This document shows positions 10,101-22,241 of a DNA stretch of 64,000 nucleotides, one piece after another. Both the position numbers and the translations under genes were made by a program. Numbering within the stretch: position 1 is the stretch's first letter; each line of letters begins with the position of its first letter. The stretch is from Mogibacterium diversum (GTDB taxonomy: Bacteria > Bacillota > Clostridia > Peptostreptococcales > Anaerovoracaceae). The stretch is taken from positions 372,001 through 436,000 of the forward strand of contig NZ_CP027228.1 in NCBI RefSeq assembly GCF_002998925.1, given 5' to 3'. Below the pieces are notes generated by a model, which did no database searches, was not told the origin of the DNA, and saw nothing but the letters and a program-made list of their open reading frames with translations.

Positions 10101-10548
10101 AGTTGATATCCCTGCGCGTATTCCTGCTGAATATATAAAGGATGAAACGCTTAAATTGCAGGCATATAAGAAGATTGCTCAGATTGCGAATCATGAAGAG
10201 GCTGAGGAGCTTATAGCAGAACTGATTGATCGATACGGTGACCTACCTGATGTAACAGTGGATCTTATTAGGATTTCCGAGATTAAATGCTTTGCAGCTG
10301 AGCTAGGTGTAAGATCTATATCAGAACGTGGTGGGCGTTATGTAATTGAATTTAATGAAGAGAATAATGCAGATGCATTCACACTGATTGTAGCTAAACA
10401 AAAGTATGGAGACCAGCTGGTGATAAGTAGTGGTAACAATCCTTTCCTTAGCCTACAGAAAGGTAGAGAAAAACCAGCTGTGAGAATCTTAGATTTAATG
10501 ATGACGATGGCGGAGGCTAGACTCCAAGGACTTGCACAGTCAGATTAG
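7189..10548 (+). CDS. mfd: Transcription-repair coupling factor Mfd
   Basis: Mfd pushes RNA polymerase off DNA lesions and recruits UvrA for repair. The 1119-residue length is normal. The order is UvrB-like N-terminal region, the RNA-polymerase-interacting CarD/RID-type domain (HAGDYVVHEEHGIGRFEGI, about residues 445-465), RecG-like helicase domains with Walker A GDVGYGKTE near residue 600 and DEEQ near 699, helicase motif VI (QLKGRVGRS), then the C-terminal TRCF domain. It starts two bases after pth, with AAAGGA inside the pth end. Confidence 0.97.
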   Translation: MKINITGVSGSRVAYYAAKEIVKKKKTMIIVSRADVATRLKDDISFFVQDREIFIMPEEDELQIVYEAKDSNATVQSLKALDALCSDEEAIVIAPISAALKSLQPAKRFIDSVINLKLGMRIDPKKLKSELVSIGYTSSPIVEAEGEFSTRGGIIDIFSPNHADPIRVEFFDDEIDSIRFFDFESQMSLENIDSIRICPAAEFVPTERERLDVLPLIIDEYDRRLDELTAQSGDKKLADGRIERIEDLKSRITEMFTECTNVQIFANYLKYFNIKSERLWDYLGLSDSSNLMIYDPNRIETEIPEHEEKNDLKKLYDSDLIVFTPFPEPIKEIDEFNRVINVTSRQIASFNGQMELFGREMRRLSKEGYEVHIVSNERTRHERIREYLEDAKIFGHFRYDLGLLGSGMMLDDEKLCYITDADIFPNIRKSKKRKLRRKTKKQDFLDLHAGDYVVHEEHGIGRFEGIKTLEADGEIKDYLKIHYSGTDVLYIPTEQMDIVQRYIGSEGKAPKLSRLSGGDWRNTKARARKAIEEIAEDLVKLYAERELRGGYAFQHDTVWQHEFEERFPYQETDDQLQATEEIKADMEKPLPMDRLLCGDVGYGKTEVAARAIFKCLSEGKQAVFLAPTTLLANQHFNTLKERFEDYPFNIEMMSRFVNESHQKKVIQGLCKGTVDLVIGTHRLLSEDITYKDLGLLVIDEEQRFGVKHKEKLKMARQTVDVLTLSATPIPRTLNMSLTGIKNISTIEEPPQDRYPVQTFVSAEDDELIRNVIRRELDRGGQVYVIYNRVNGINDVAKRINSLVPNATVAIGHGRMNETTLENVMLDFVEGEIDIFVATTIIENGIDIPNANTIIILNADKLGLSQLYQLKGRVGRSSRLAYAYLLYKPERVLTEVATKRLAAIREFTEFGAGFKLAMRDLELRGAGNVLGEAQHGNIAGIGYELYVKEIDKAVRRLKGEKITEGREDISIEVDIPARIPAEYIKDETLKLQAYKKIAQIANHEEAEELIAELIDRYGDLPDVTVDLIRISEIKCFAAELGVRSISERGGRYVIEFNEENNADAFTLIVAKQKYGDQLVISSGNNPFLSLQKGREKPAVRILDLMMTMAEARLQGLAQSD

Positions 10549-10574
10549 AGTACTGAATCAACCAATCTTAATCA

Positions 10575-10602
10575 TGGACATATTTACGTGTTATGGTATA
10601 AT
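10575..10602 (+). promoter_or_regulatory. Promoter of the SpoVB-like flippase gene
   Basis: TGGACA (10575-10580) is followed after 16 bp by TATAAT (10597-10602) with an upstream TGG that makes an extended -10. It lies 44 bp before the flippase start codon, in the 97-bp gap after mfd. Confidence 0.6.
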
Positions 10603-10645
10603 CGGCGTTAGTGCTGAAATACACTTTTTGTTATAGGAGATATAA

Positions 10646-12286
10646 ATGAGTAAAATTCAACACTCTGAACATGGTGCTAAATTCGTAAAAGGAGCGGCAA
10701 TCCTGTCAATTACAGGGATAATTGCCAAAGTTTTTGGTGCGTTCTTCAGAATTCCACTTAACAATTGGATTGGCGCTGCAGGTATGTCATACTACGGTGT
10801 AGCTTATCCTATTTATTCGTTCTTTCTTATTATAGCAACTGCAGGACTACCGGTTGCTATTTCAAAGATGGTATCTGAAAGGGTAGCTATTGGCGATTAT
10901 ATAAATGCGCACAGGGTATATAAAGTGTCTCTTCACATCATGTTTGCTATAGGTGTGTTTGGATTTATTGTATGTTACTTTGGGGCTGATATAATCGCTG
11001 CTCATAGTAAGAATCCTGGTGGTGCAGCTTCGTTAAGAGCTATAGCACCAGCATTATTGACCGCCCCAATTGTTGCATCATTCAGGGGTTATTCTCAAGG
11101 ACAGCAACAGATGATGCCTACTGGAGCATCGGAAGTTATTGAGCAGCTTATGAGAGTATTTGCGGGGCTTGGACTAGCTTATATGTTCCTTAGTTCAAGT
11201 AGAGATCTTACAAAAGCAGCCGCAGGTGCTACCTTTGGTGCCTCTGCTGGTTCAATAGCTGCGCTTATACTTCTACTTGTTGTCTACATTGTGGGCGGTA
11301 AGGAACGAAAACTCCATTTTCAGAAATCAATTCATAAGGATGAACCTACAAAATCTATATTCAGTCAGCTTCTTAAGATAGCAGTTCCAATTACTATTGG
11401 ATCAGCTATTTTGCCGTTCATGATGATTGTAGATTTATGGTTGGTAATGAGAAGACTACAAGCAACAGGCTGGACTCATCATCAATCAAAGCAGCTATAC
11501 GGATTAATAAGTGGATTTTGTGATCCACTGATAGGATTTCCGCAAGTGTTTACTATTGCTGTGGCAGTAAGCCTTGTTCCAGCTATTTCGTCAGCATTTG
11601 TAAGGGAAGACATGGTGGGACTTCATAAAAATATACAAACGGGAATCAAAACCAGCATGATAATCAGTTTCCCTTGCATGATTGGACTGATTGCTTTAGC
11701 TAGACCTATTCTTTTCTTGCTTTATCCAGGACAACCAGAGGATTCAGCTCTTGCAGTACCTACACTACAAGTTTTATCGCTTGGTATAGTGTGTTTATCG
11801 ATACTACGTACGTTTTCTAGCGTTTTACAAGGGATAGGGAAACCTGCGATTCCTGTTGTTAACCTATCAATCGGTGTCATATGCAAATTTATAATCACAT
11901 ATATACTAGTGGGTATTCCGGCGTTTAACATAAATGGAGCAGCTGCAGGAAATGTTGCGGCATATGGAATAACGGCTATACTTAATTATCGTGCTATGCA
12001 TAAACTCACCGGTACAAATATTAATATAGTCGGAACATTTGTTAAGCCAGCAGTCGCGGCTCTTGTTATGGGTGCAGGGGCTCATGGATCATACGTGCTA
12101 ATATATAAGCTTTTGGGAAGTAATTCTCTTGCAACGCTAGCTGCGATGATAATCGCTGTATTCATATATGTTGCTGCAGTATTCGTTACAAAGTGTTTAG
12201 GCCCTGAGGAAATTCTAATGATGCCTAAAGGAGAGAAACTTTTGAGGCTAACGAACAAATTTCACTTGACGAATAATAGTAAATGA
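10646..12286 (+). CDS. SpoVB/MurJ-like polysaccharide (lipid II type) flippase, MOP superfamily
   Basis: This 546-residue membrane protein has about 14 hydrophobic segments and belongs to the polysaccharide biosynthesis group of the MOP superfamily (SpoVB, YtgP, MurJ). The N-terminal signature GIIAKVFGAFFRIPL (about residues 25-39) is typical. Relatives flip undecaprenyl-linked wall precursors across the membrane. Its position after mfd is that of spoVB in spore formers. Since no other sporulation genes are present here, a vegetative role as a lipid II or surface-polymer flippase is more likely, but that is inference. ATG start with AGGAG upstream. Confidence 0.85.
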   Translation: MSKIQHSEHGAKFVKGAAILSITGIIAKVFGAFFRIPLNNWIGAAGMSYYGVAYPIYSFFLIIATAGLPVAISKMVSERVAIGDYINAHRVYKVSLHIMFAIGVFGFIVCYFGADIIAAHSKNPGGAASLRAIAPALLTAPIVASFRGYSQGQQQMMPTGASEVIEQLMRVFAGLGLAYMFLSSSRDLTKAAAGATFGASAGSIAALILLLVVYIVGGKERKLHFQKSIHKDEPTKSIFSQLLKIAVPITIGSAILPFMMIVDLWLVMRRLQATGWTHHQSKQLYGLISGFCDPLIGFPQVFTIAVAVSLVPAISSAFVREDMVGLHKNIQTGIKTSMIISFPCMIGLIALARPILFLLYPGQPEDSALAVPTLQVLSLGIVCLSILRTFSSVLQGIGKPAIPVVNLSIGVICKFIITYILVGIPAFNINGAAAGNVAAYGITAILNYRAMHKLTGTNINIVGTFVKPAVAALVMGAGAHGSYVLIYKLLGSNSLATLAAMIIAVFIYVAAVFVTKCLGPEEILMMPKGEKLLRLTNKFHLTNNSK

Positions 12287-12348
12287 TGCTTATTTTTATA
12301 CTTTATAGGCTTTTTACAGACTTTAAGCAAGATAAAACAATCAATTCG

Positions 12349-12377
12349 TTGACTTTTCAATACTTCAACAGTATAAT
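12349..12377 (+). promoter_or_regulatory. hup promoter
   Basis: TTGACT (12349-12354) and a perfect TATAAT (12372-12377) are 17 bp apart, 34 bp before the HU start codon. This is among the strongest promoters in the window, as expected for an abundant nucleoid protein. Confidence 0.75.
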
Positions 12378-12410
12378 ACGTGTAGTTAAGTTACCATAAG
12401 GAGGAAAATT

Positions 12411-12689
12411 ATGAATAAGGCTGAATTAGTAAGCAAGGTTGCTGATAAGACTGGTTTTAAGAAGAAGGATGCAGAAGCAGCTTTGGATGCTGTACTTGGA
12501 ACTATTGAAGAGTCCCTAGTTGCTGGAGACAGTGTTAGACTTATCGGTTTCGGTACATTTGAGACAAGATCAAGAAAGGCTAGAAAGGGTAGAAACCCTC
12601 AGAAGCCAGAGGCAGTTATTGATATCCCAGCTTCAAAGGCACCTGTTTTCAAGGCAGGAAAGTCGCTTAAGGATGCAGTAAATAAGTAA
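12411..12689 (+). CDS. hup: DNA-binding protein HU
   Basis: HU is the small, abundant, dimeric protein that bends and compacts DNA. The 92 residues show the full family pattern: MNKAELVSKVA at the start, the GFGTFETRSRKARKGRNPQ arm region (about 46-64) and the terminal basic helix. The ribosome site AAGGAGG is near perfect, and the gene has its own promoter and terminator, so it is a monocistronic, highly expressed unit. In related genomes HU also sits in this mfd to rqcP cluster. Confidence 0.97.
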   Translation: MNKAELVSKVADKTGFKKKDAEAALDAVLGTIEESLVAGDSVRLIGFGTFETRSRKARKGRNPQKPEAVIDIPASKAPVFKAGKSLKDAVNK

Positions 12690-12706
12690 TTGAATTATAC
12701 TTAGGG

Positions 12707-12736
12707 AGATGGGTACGATGTGCCCATCTTTTTCTT
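12707..12736 (+). terminator. hup terminator
   Basis: AGATGGGTAC (12707-12716) pairs with GTGCCCATCT (12720-12729, one T-G pair) around a three-base loop and is followed by TTTTCTTTT. Classic Rho-independent structure. Confidence 0.85.
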
Positions 12737-12962
12737 TTGCTAAATTTAATTGGCGGACTATACGGAAAAATAGAAGTGCGTTTATAATTAAACTGAAGTT
12801 AATCTGTGTTCTTGCTGTGTCCTTGAGGAATTTTCATAACTGATAGAAAATGGGCAATCAAAGTTATATATACGATGCGTTTACATTATATTACTTAGGA
12901 TAGGTATAGTTGTTACTACTAATGGGGTATAGGTTAAATTGAAAGGATAGAAATGGATAGAA

Positions 12963-13993
12963 ATGGCTAGAATAGTGTTACTATGTTCACTCGTGCTTTT
13001 GGCTCTTCTTTACCTTGGAATCTGGTTTGGGGCATATAAGTACCTAAAGAACAAGAAAGTTGATGGCGTATCGCTTCTTGATAGCGCTGTAAACGAATCG
13101 AAAGATACGAGTAAGATTCCTCTGAATGAGCTAATAGTTTATTTTCTAATGATAGCAATAGCCGTTAGTGGTGCAATTAAGTTAATGCACGGGGCAGGTT
13201 CAGGGTTTTCAATTATGGCGAGATGGATTATTGGACCGCCTGCACTAGCACTTTTTAATGCTCGAAAAAGGACGGGCAGATCACTTATGGTTCTCGCGGC
13301 AACGGCACTGCTCTCGGTATTTCTTATGATAGCTTTTTCTATAATCGGCCTCCCGAGCAAAGCGCCGATTGTATCAATCGCTGGCATGGATATTAAGATG
13401 GCTCAGACGAAGGCTTCAGAGCTAATGGACGAAGGTTTCGATATATATGAGCGTGTGAGTGATGAAACTTGGAATGAGGATGATTATACAAATATTTCAG
13501 CTTCCCCGAGATATAGAAGATACTCACTTAACAGCAATATCTCTATACCGGCAGGATACAAGCGAGCTGAAGCGGGGATACTTTATTCGAAGTATTTAGT
13601 AGTAAAAAACAACACTGTAGTTGGAGCTATACATTTCTTCGGCGATATGAAAAAAGACACCTTGCTAAAGGATTGTAAAGTAGTTGCCATTATGATGGAT
13701 GAGGATTGTATAAAAATGCTAGAAAACACGGCAACAAAGTCAAACTTAATGGGCTTGATCTGCTATCTACTTTAAAAGAAAAAGACTTTAAGGAAACTTT
13801 TGGCAGTCATTTGTGGTCAGTTCCGAATTATCCGACGGATGAGACAAGCCTCTACTATGGTATACAGTGGACTCCAAGGAGCGATCACTTGTTTTGGAAT
13901 GAATATTATTCATATGTTAGATTCAATAAAAGCAATATGATGACAGATTTTCAAATTGTTGCAGAGATAGCTCGCAATTACGATGATAATTAG
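12963..13993 (+). pseudogene. Unrecognised membrane-protein gene broken by a -1 frameshift
   Basis: I do not recognise this family. Frame one runs from ATG 12963 to a stop at 13775 and contains a signal-like helix (residues 2-24) and further hydrophobic helices between about residues 56 and 130. A second frame opens after 13702 and continues to 13993 with convincing soluble-protein sequence (KVKLNGLDLL onward, rich in Trp and Tyr). The reading moves by -1 between 13703 and 13775, most likely near 13704-13716, where a run of five A occurs. Joined, the product would be about 343 residues. The start region holds a 10-bp tandem duplication (GATAGAAATG twice), pushing the AAGGA ribosome site about 15 bases from the ATG. 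It lies where hup precedes rqcP. Either a real pseudogene or a sequencing error. Confidence 0.6.
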
Positions 13994-14067
13994 TAGGGTA
14001 TCCTTCATGGTAAATTTTAAAAAATAGTAAAAGTAAAATAATGTAATAATAATTAATTGGAGGCAAT

Positions 14068-14307
14068 ATGAGGTTAGATAAATTTTTAAAGAATTCTAGG
14101 ATAATAAAAAGGCGTACAGTTGCAAAGGAAGCTTGTGAGCAGGGAAGAGTGGAAGTGAACGGTAAAATTGCTAAACCTGGAGTTGAGCTCAAGGAAGGAG
14201 ATGCAATTAAAATTACATTTGGAACAAGTGTACTAGAAGTGCGAGTGGAAAAGCTTTTAGATAACGTTAAGAAGGTTGATGCAGAATCAATGTATACAGT
14301 TATTTAA
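14068..14307 (+). CDS. rqcP: S4-domain ribosome quality control protein RqcP
   Basis: A 79-residue single S4 RNA-binding domain protein of the YabO/Hsp15 family. Bacillus RqcP binds the stalled 50S subunit with RqcH and helps add alanine tails to stuck peptides. The S4 signature is clear: MRLDKFLKNSRIIKRRT (1-17), then EACEQGRVEVNGK. The ATG has TTGGAGG upstream. Its position downstream of mfd, the flippase and hup matches the conserved gene order. The neighbours yabP and yabQ, which follow it in spore formers, are absent. Confidence 0.92.
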   Translation: MRLDKFLKNSRIIKRRTVAKEACEQGRVEVNGKIAKPGVELKEGDAIKITFGTSVLEVRVEKLLDNVKKVDAESMYTVI

Positions 14308-14683
14308 ATATGTTAACGAAAAACTGTCATATTCATTCTTTGATAAATGCATCGCATTTTGATAGATGCCTAATTAAAAATGTTGATTAGAGGCATGTTT
14401 GTTAATTGCTCAATGGTAATATATTTGAGAACGATAAATGCGTTGAGAAACAGTCCTGAATTCTTATAAAAAATCGAAAAAGATAATAAGAAAATATAAG
14501 CTAAAAAAGCGCAATTATCTTAAAATAGCATAAGTTGTGGCATCGCTACGAACAAATTCAATATATTGATTTTGAGGTCGAAAAAAGTCGATTTACTTTT
14601 AGTGTCTGTAAGGTTAATATTAAGCCACCAGCCACCCCTGGTTGTAAATGTGTGTTATTTCATATCGTAAGAAGGAGCAAATT
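14308..14683 (+). other. AT-rich intergenic region before the LytTR gene
   Basis: This 376-bp stretch holds no gene I can support. A weak bulged hairpin (ATGCCT near 14366 with AGGCAT near 14392) could end rqcP transcription. Near 14627-14641 a short CCAG/CTGG hairpin lies about 45 bases before the LytTR gene. No clear LytTR direct-repeat operator was found by eye. Confidence 0.4.
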
Positions 14684-15118
14684 ATGTATAAAGAGAACAC
14701 AGACACAATATCAATTATCACTGGGTCGACATGCGCGCAAGTTGCTATTGATGACATCGAATTTATAGATAGGGAAGGAAAGTCTCTTCTAATTTATACG
14801 TCATCATACATATACAAAACTTTCGCCAAAATTGATGATATCGCTTATCCATTGATAGGCAGGTCGTTTTTCAGACCTCTTGTTGGCCTAATTATTAACT
14901 TCGATAAAGTAAGAAAAATTGACAAATACGAAATCGAATTTGAATCTGGAAGGAAGATAGGTATAGGAAGAAACAATCACTCTAAGATTAGAAGGGCGTA
15001 TAAGAAATATCTATTTAGATATCCGCCATATGTAACTGTGGATTGGGAGAGCAAGCCACACGCGACAATTAACTCACTTTGGGAAGATGAAGTAAAATAC
15101 AAAGGGAAAAATCATTAA
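14684..15118 (+). CDS. Orphan LytTR-type DNA-binding protein
   Basis: This 144-residue protein consists almost entirely of a LytTR-like DNA-binding domain: the IDDIEFIDREGKSLLIYT segment (about 22-39), the KIDDIAYPL region and FFRPLVGLIINFDKVRKI (near 64-81), then a basic C-terminal tail. There is no receiver or membrane domain, so it is a stand-alone regulator. I start at ATG 14684 because AAGGAG precedes it; the longer in-frame reading to 14648 has no ribosome site. It sits alone between rqcP and the rRNA operon, and its target genes are not evident. Confidence 0.7.
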   Translation: MYKENTDTISIITGSTCAQVAIDDIEFIDREGKSLLIYTSSYIYKTFAKIDDIAYPLIGRSFFRPLVGLIINFDKVRKIDKYEIEFESGRKIGIGRNNHSKIRRAYKKYLFRYPPYVTVDWESKPHATINSLWEDEVKYKGKNH

Positions 15119-15411
15119 GTGAGTTAAATGCATTAAAAGTCTGCACTATTTTAGTGTGATTTAAAGAAGGAAAAATAAAATAGTGTAAATAAATATATAG
15201 TATCTATGTAATTGTAAAAAGTGTGAATGAAAGATTGAATGATAAGAATGTCGAGCTATAAATGATATAAAACAGTTTTTATTGATACACTTAAAGAAAA
15301 AGGGCTAGTAATATAAGAAAAGTGTAAAAAAATAAATAATATAATTACAAAATTGATACTACTTATTAAATGGAAATCTTATTATAAAAGGAAAAGGTTG
15401 CTAACCAGGGG
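15119..15411 (+). other. AT-rich gap upstream of the rRNA promoters
   Basis: No gene is visible. The stretch is strongly AT-rich, with many A- and T-tracts just upstream of promoter P1, which could act as an UP element. A small CACTA/TAGTG hairpin near 15144-15156 might end the LytTR transcript. Confidence 0.35.
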
Positions 15412-15440
15412 TTGACAGGCGATAGTGCAGACTTTATAAT
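15412..15440 (+). promoter_or_regulatory. rRNA operon promoter P1
   Basis: Consensus TTGACA (15412-15417) and consensus TATAAT (15435-15440) are separated by exactly 17 bp, about 390 bp before the 16S gene. The AT-rich sequence upstream fits an rRNA promoter. Confidence 0.8.
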
Positions 15441-15526
15441 GAAAAGAACTTGTTTTCTAAATAGATTACGAGTGAGCGAGCCAGGGCGTGGCAAGCAAGA
15501 AATCTTAAAAAAGATGAAAAAAGTGC

Positions 15527-15555
15527 TTGACGAGTCCAAAATGGTGCGCTATAAT
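15527..15555 (+). promoter_or_regulatory. rRNA operon promoter P2
   Basis: TTGACG (15527-15532) and TATAAT (15550-15555), again with 17 bp between them, lie 115 bp downstream of P1. Tandem promoters are typical of rRNA operons. The 280-bp leader to the 16S gene contains no gene. Confidence 0.8.
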
Positions 15556-15833
15556 GATTAAGCTGTCGCGAGAGAGCGGGCAACAAAAATCGCTCAAACG
15601 CAGTCAGCAGAACCATGACAACTTCATAGTGTAGAAACTGGTCAAGAGATCGACACGGTGAAAACCGGAGATTAGATCTCAAGATCGTATAAGAGACAAA
15701 CGATGTACAATATGTCGTATGTCCCTGTACAATTCAAACACAAACAACAATGATTCGGAAATAACGAGTCGAGACGCGATAAGCGTCATCCATTAACAGG
15801 ATTTGGACGAATCGAAAGATTCTTCAGATAACA

Positions 15834-17352
<1,519 letters not shown>

Positions 17353-17386
17353 AAGGAGACCTAGTCTCTACACTATGATAGTTTAT

Positions 17387-17463
<77 letters not shown>

Positions 17464-17707
17464 TTACATATATTTATTATATGTGAAGTAGTACCTTGAA
17501 AATTGAATAACACACCAAGTGTAAATGAAGACAAATAGACAACGAATCGAGATACAAGCCGAATCTTCTAGAAGGAGATTCAAATTGGGTAACGATTTCA
17601 AACAGACTATTTGTTGAGAGAAACCAGAATTCACTGAGAGAATTACAATAGTGAATAAGACCTAGTTAACGCTAACTAGGCGAGAGAACATCTCGAAAGA
17701 GATGAAT

Positions 17708-20595
<2,888 letters not shown>

Positions 20596-20719
20596 AAATG
20601 GTTTTAAGCATGAGGTGGTTATTCAATTTTGAGGGTACAGCTCTCAAAAGCGTAGAAGATGATAAAGTACATCTTACTACAAAATATATGAGTAGATTGC
20701 GAAACGCGATTTACATAAT

Positions 20720-20833
20720 CCGGTGACAATAGCAGAGAGGTTACACCTGTTCCCATCCCGAACACAGAAGTTAAGCTCTTTAGCGCTGAAGATACTTGGT
20801 GGGAAGCTGCCTGGGAAATTAGGACGTCGCCGG
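20720..20833 (+). rRNA. rrf: 5S ribosomal RNA
   Basis: The ends CCGGTGAC and GTCGCCGG pair to form the terminal helix, and the internal CCCATCCCGAACACAGAAG segment is the standard 5S signature. About 114 nt, followed by a T-run. End positions are approximate. Confidence 0.95.
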
Positions 20834-20844
20834 TTTTTTTATAA

Positions 20845-20919
20845 GGCCCCATGGTCAAGCGGTTAAGACATCGCCCTTTCACGGCGGTAACCCGGGTTCG
20901 ATTCCCGGTGGGGTCACCA
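20845..20919 (+). tRNA. tRNA-Glu (TTC)
   Basis: Acceptor GGCCCCA pairs with TGGGGTC, the anticodon TTC is at 20878-20880, the T loop GGTTCGATTCC is normal, and CCA is encoded. It starts 11 bases after the 5S gene and is part of the rRNA operon transcript. Confidence 0.97.
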
Positions 20920-20931
20920 CCAATTAAATAT

Positions 20932-21014
20932 GCGCTTGTGGCGGAACTGGCAGACGCACCAGATTTAGGTTCTGGCGGGCGACCGTGGGGGTTCGAGTCC
21001 CTCCAAGCGCACCA
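20932..21014 (+). tRNA. tRNA-Leu (TAG)
   Basis: A class II tRNA with a long variable arm. Acceptor GCGCTTG pairs with CAAGCGC, the anticodon stem CCAGA/TCTGG encloses anticodon TAG at 20966-20968, and CCA is encoded (83 nt). It is the last gene of the rRNA operon. Confidence 0.97.
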
Positions 21015-21019
21015 AATTA

Positions 21020-21050
21020 GATCTATAGTTTTATCTATAGGTCTTTTTTT
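21020..21050 (+). terminator. rRNA operon terminator
   Basis: GATCTATAG pairs with CTATAGGTC (one T-G pair) around a six-base loop and is followed by seven Ts. It directly follows tRNA-Leu and closes the rRNA-tRNA transcript. Confidence 0.85.
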
Positions 21051-21265
21051 ATTTATATATATTTACCTTTTATTATTTCTGATTATTATCAATTTAATAT
21101 AATTTTAATCTATTTACATTATTTACATTATTTACTTATAGCTCCTTATTTTCTTTGCTTGTAAAAAGGTGTGCTGAAGGGGAATTTTTTTAATGATATC
21201 ATTTGCTTGTAAGGATGTAGATAATCCTTACCACTCCAATTTTTTACTATTTCTAGAGGTGATTG
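21051..21265 (+). promoter_or_regulatory. Leader region of the Tad pilus locus
   Basis: Very AT-rich. It contains three tandem ATTTACATT-like units near 21113-21137, an 11-bp direct repeat TTTGCTTGTAA at 21154 and 21202, and a hairpin TAAGGAT/ATCCTTA (21210-21230) followed after ten bases by six Ts. The hairpin may be an attenuator. No convincing -35/-10 pair was found, so the promoter is not assigned. Confidence 0.35.
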
Positions 21266-22183
21266 ATGAGATTTCGAATTTTGTTAAGTGATAAATACTA
21301 TCTTACGTCTTTTGTTGAAATGACTAGTAAGATTGACAAAAACCTTCTTATTGACTTAAATTTTAATGGTTTACTCCTTGATGATGAACTGTTAATCACT
21401 GATATTAATGTTGAAACGTTATCTCATCAGTATCCTTCTTTAAACATTCAGGCTGTGTGTGTTCTTTCTCCCATAACAGGTGAGGAAAATCTTTTTAAAG
21501 GTCCATTTAAACTTTTTAAGTTTCAGCCTTTTGATGACATAATATCTAAAATTAAGATTTGTAGTTTTAGCTATTTTGGAGGTAACAGCTATGACATCTC
21601 GAAAAATCATAAAATCGCATTTATTTTTGATATAGATGTTTATTCTTCTGATTTTATTGAACAGTTTGCGAAGCAAATAGTCTATAAGTACGGATTAAAT
21701 GTGTTGATTTTTCCACTTCAGTATTTGTCTTCGATTAATTATTTTGAAAACAAAGGATTTACTGATTCTTATGTTTTTAAGAAACTTGTTTATTTAATTA
21801 ATAAACATGAGAGAATTCCAATTGAATCTTTTTTTTCTTTAGACAACTTAGGATTTTATTATTTTAAGAGCTCTTTGGCTTTGAATCCTATAGCGAAAAT
21901 GGATGATTCTTCTTTTGAAATGTTAATTAAGTATATATGTGGACATTTCTTTGATGTTATTTGTTTTGATATTGGACGTTGTCTTAATGAACGTAATATT
22001 AAATTACTTCATCAGATGGATAAAGTTATTTTACTTAGCAGGAATTGTAAGCCTGACGAATCATTTTCAAGCATTATCTCAGAGTTGAGTATAAATAATC
22101 TTTCTTACATTAACCATGATTCTGATGGAACTACTTTAGAAATTACTATTAGTGAGTTGATTGATACAGTTTTAAACTCATAA
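21266..22183 (+). CDS. TadZ/CpaE-like Tad pilus protein with degenerate ATPase domain
   Basis: A 305-residue protein that opens the Tad locus. Residues 1-105 look like a receiver-type fold; the rest resembles a ParA/MinD-type ATPase. A strand-plus-loop DVICFDIGRCLNERN near residue 233 corresponds to Walker B, followed by KVILL. However, the position where a deviant Walker A should sit (around KNHKIAFIFDIDVYS) has no glycine-rich, lysine-containing loop, so it probably does not hydrolyse ATP. TadZ proteins place the pilus machine at a cell pole in other bacteria. The ATG at 21266 fits the AGAGGTGA ribosome site better than the TTG three bases earlier. The gene is noticeably richer in AT than its neighbours. 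Assignment rests partly on context. Confidence 0.6.
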   Translation: MRFRILLSDKYYLTSFVEMTSKIDKNLLIDLNFNGLLLDDELLITDINVETLSHQYPSLNIQAVCVLSPITGEENLFKGPFKLFKFQPFDDIISKIKICSFSYFGGNSYDISKNHKIAFIFDIDVYSSDFIEQFAKQIVYKYGLNVLIFPLQYLSSINYFENKGFTDSYVFKKLVYLINKHERIPIESFFSLDNLGFYYFKSSLALNPIAKMDDSSFEMLIKYICGHFFDVICFDIGRCLNERNIKLLHQMDKVILLSRNCKPDESFSSIISELSINNLSYINHDSDGTTLEITISELIDTVLNS

Positions 22184-22241
22184 TTGCACAGAATACTTTT
22201 ACTTGATATTCTAATATTTTTTATATTGATAGGAATTACTT

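Noticed and set aside
13703..13775. Programmed -1 frameshift
   Set aside because: No in-frame X-XXY-YYZ heptamer or strong downstream structure was found, so mutation or error is simpler.
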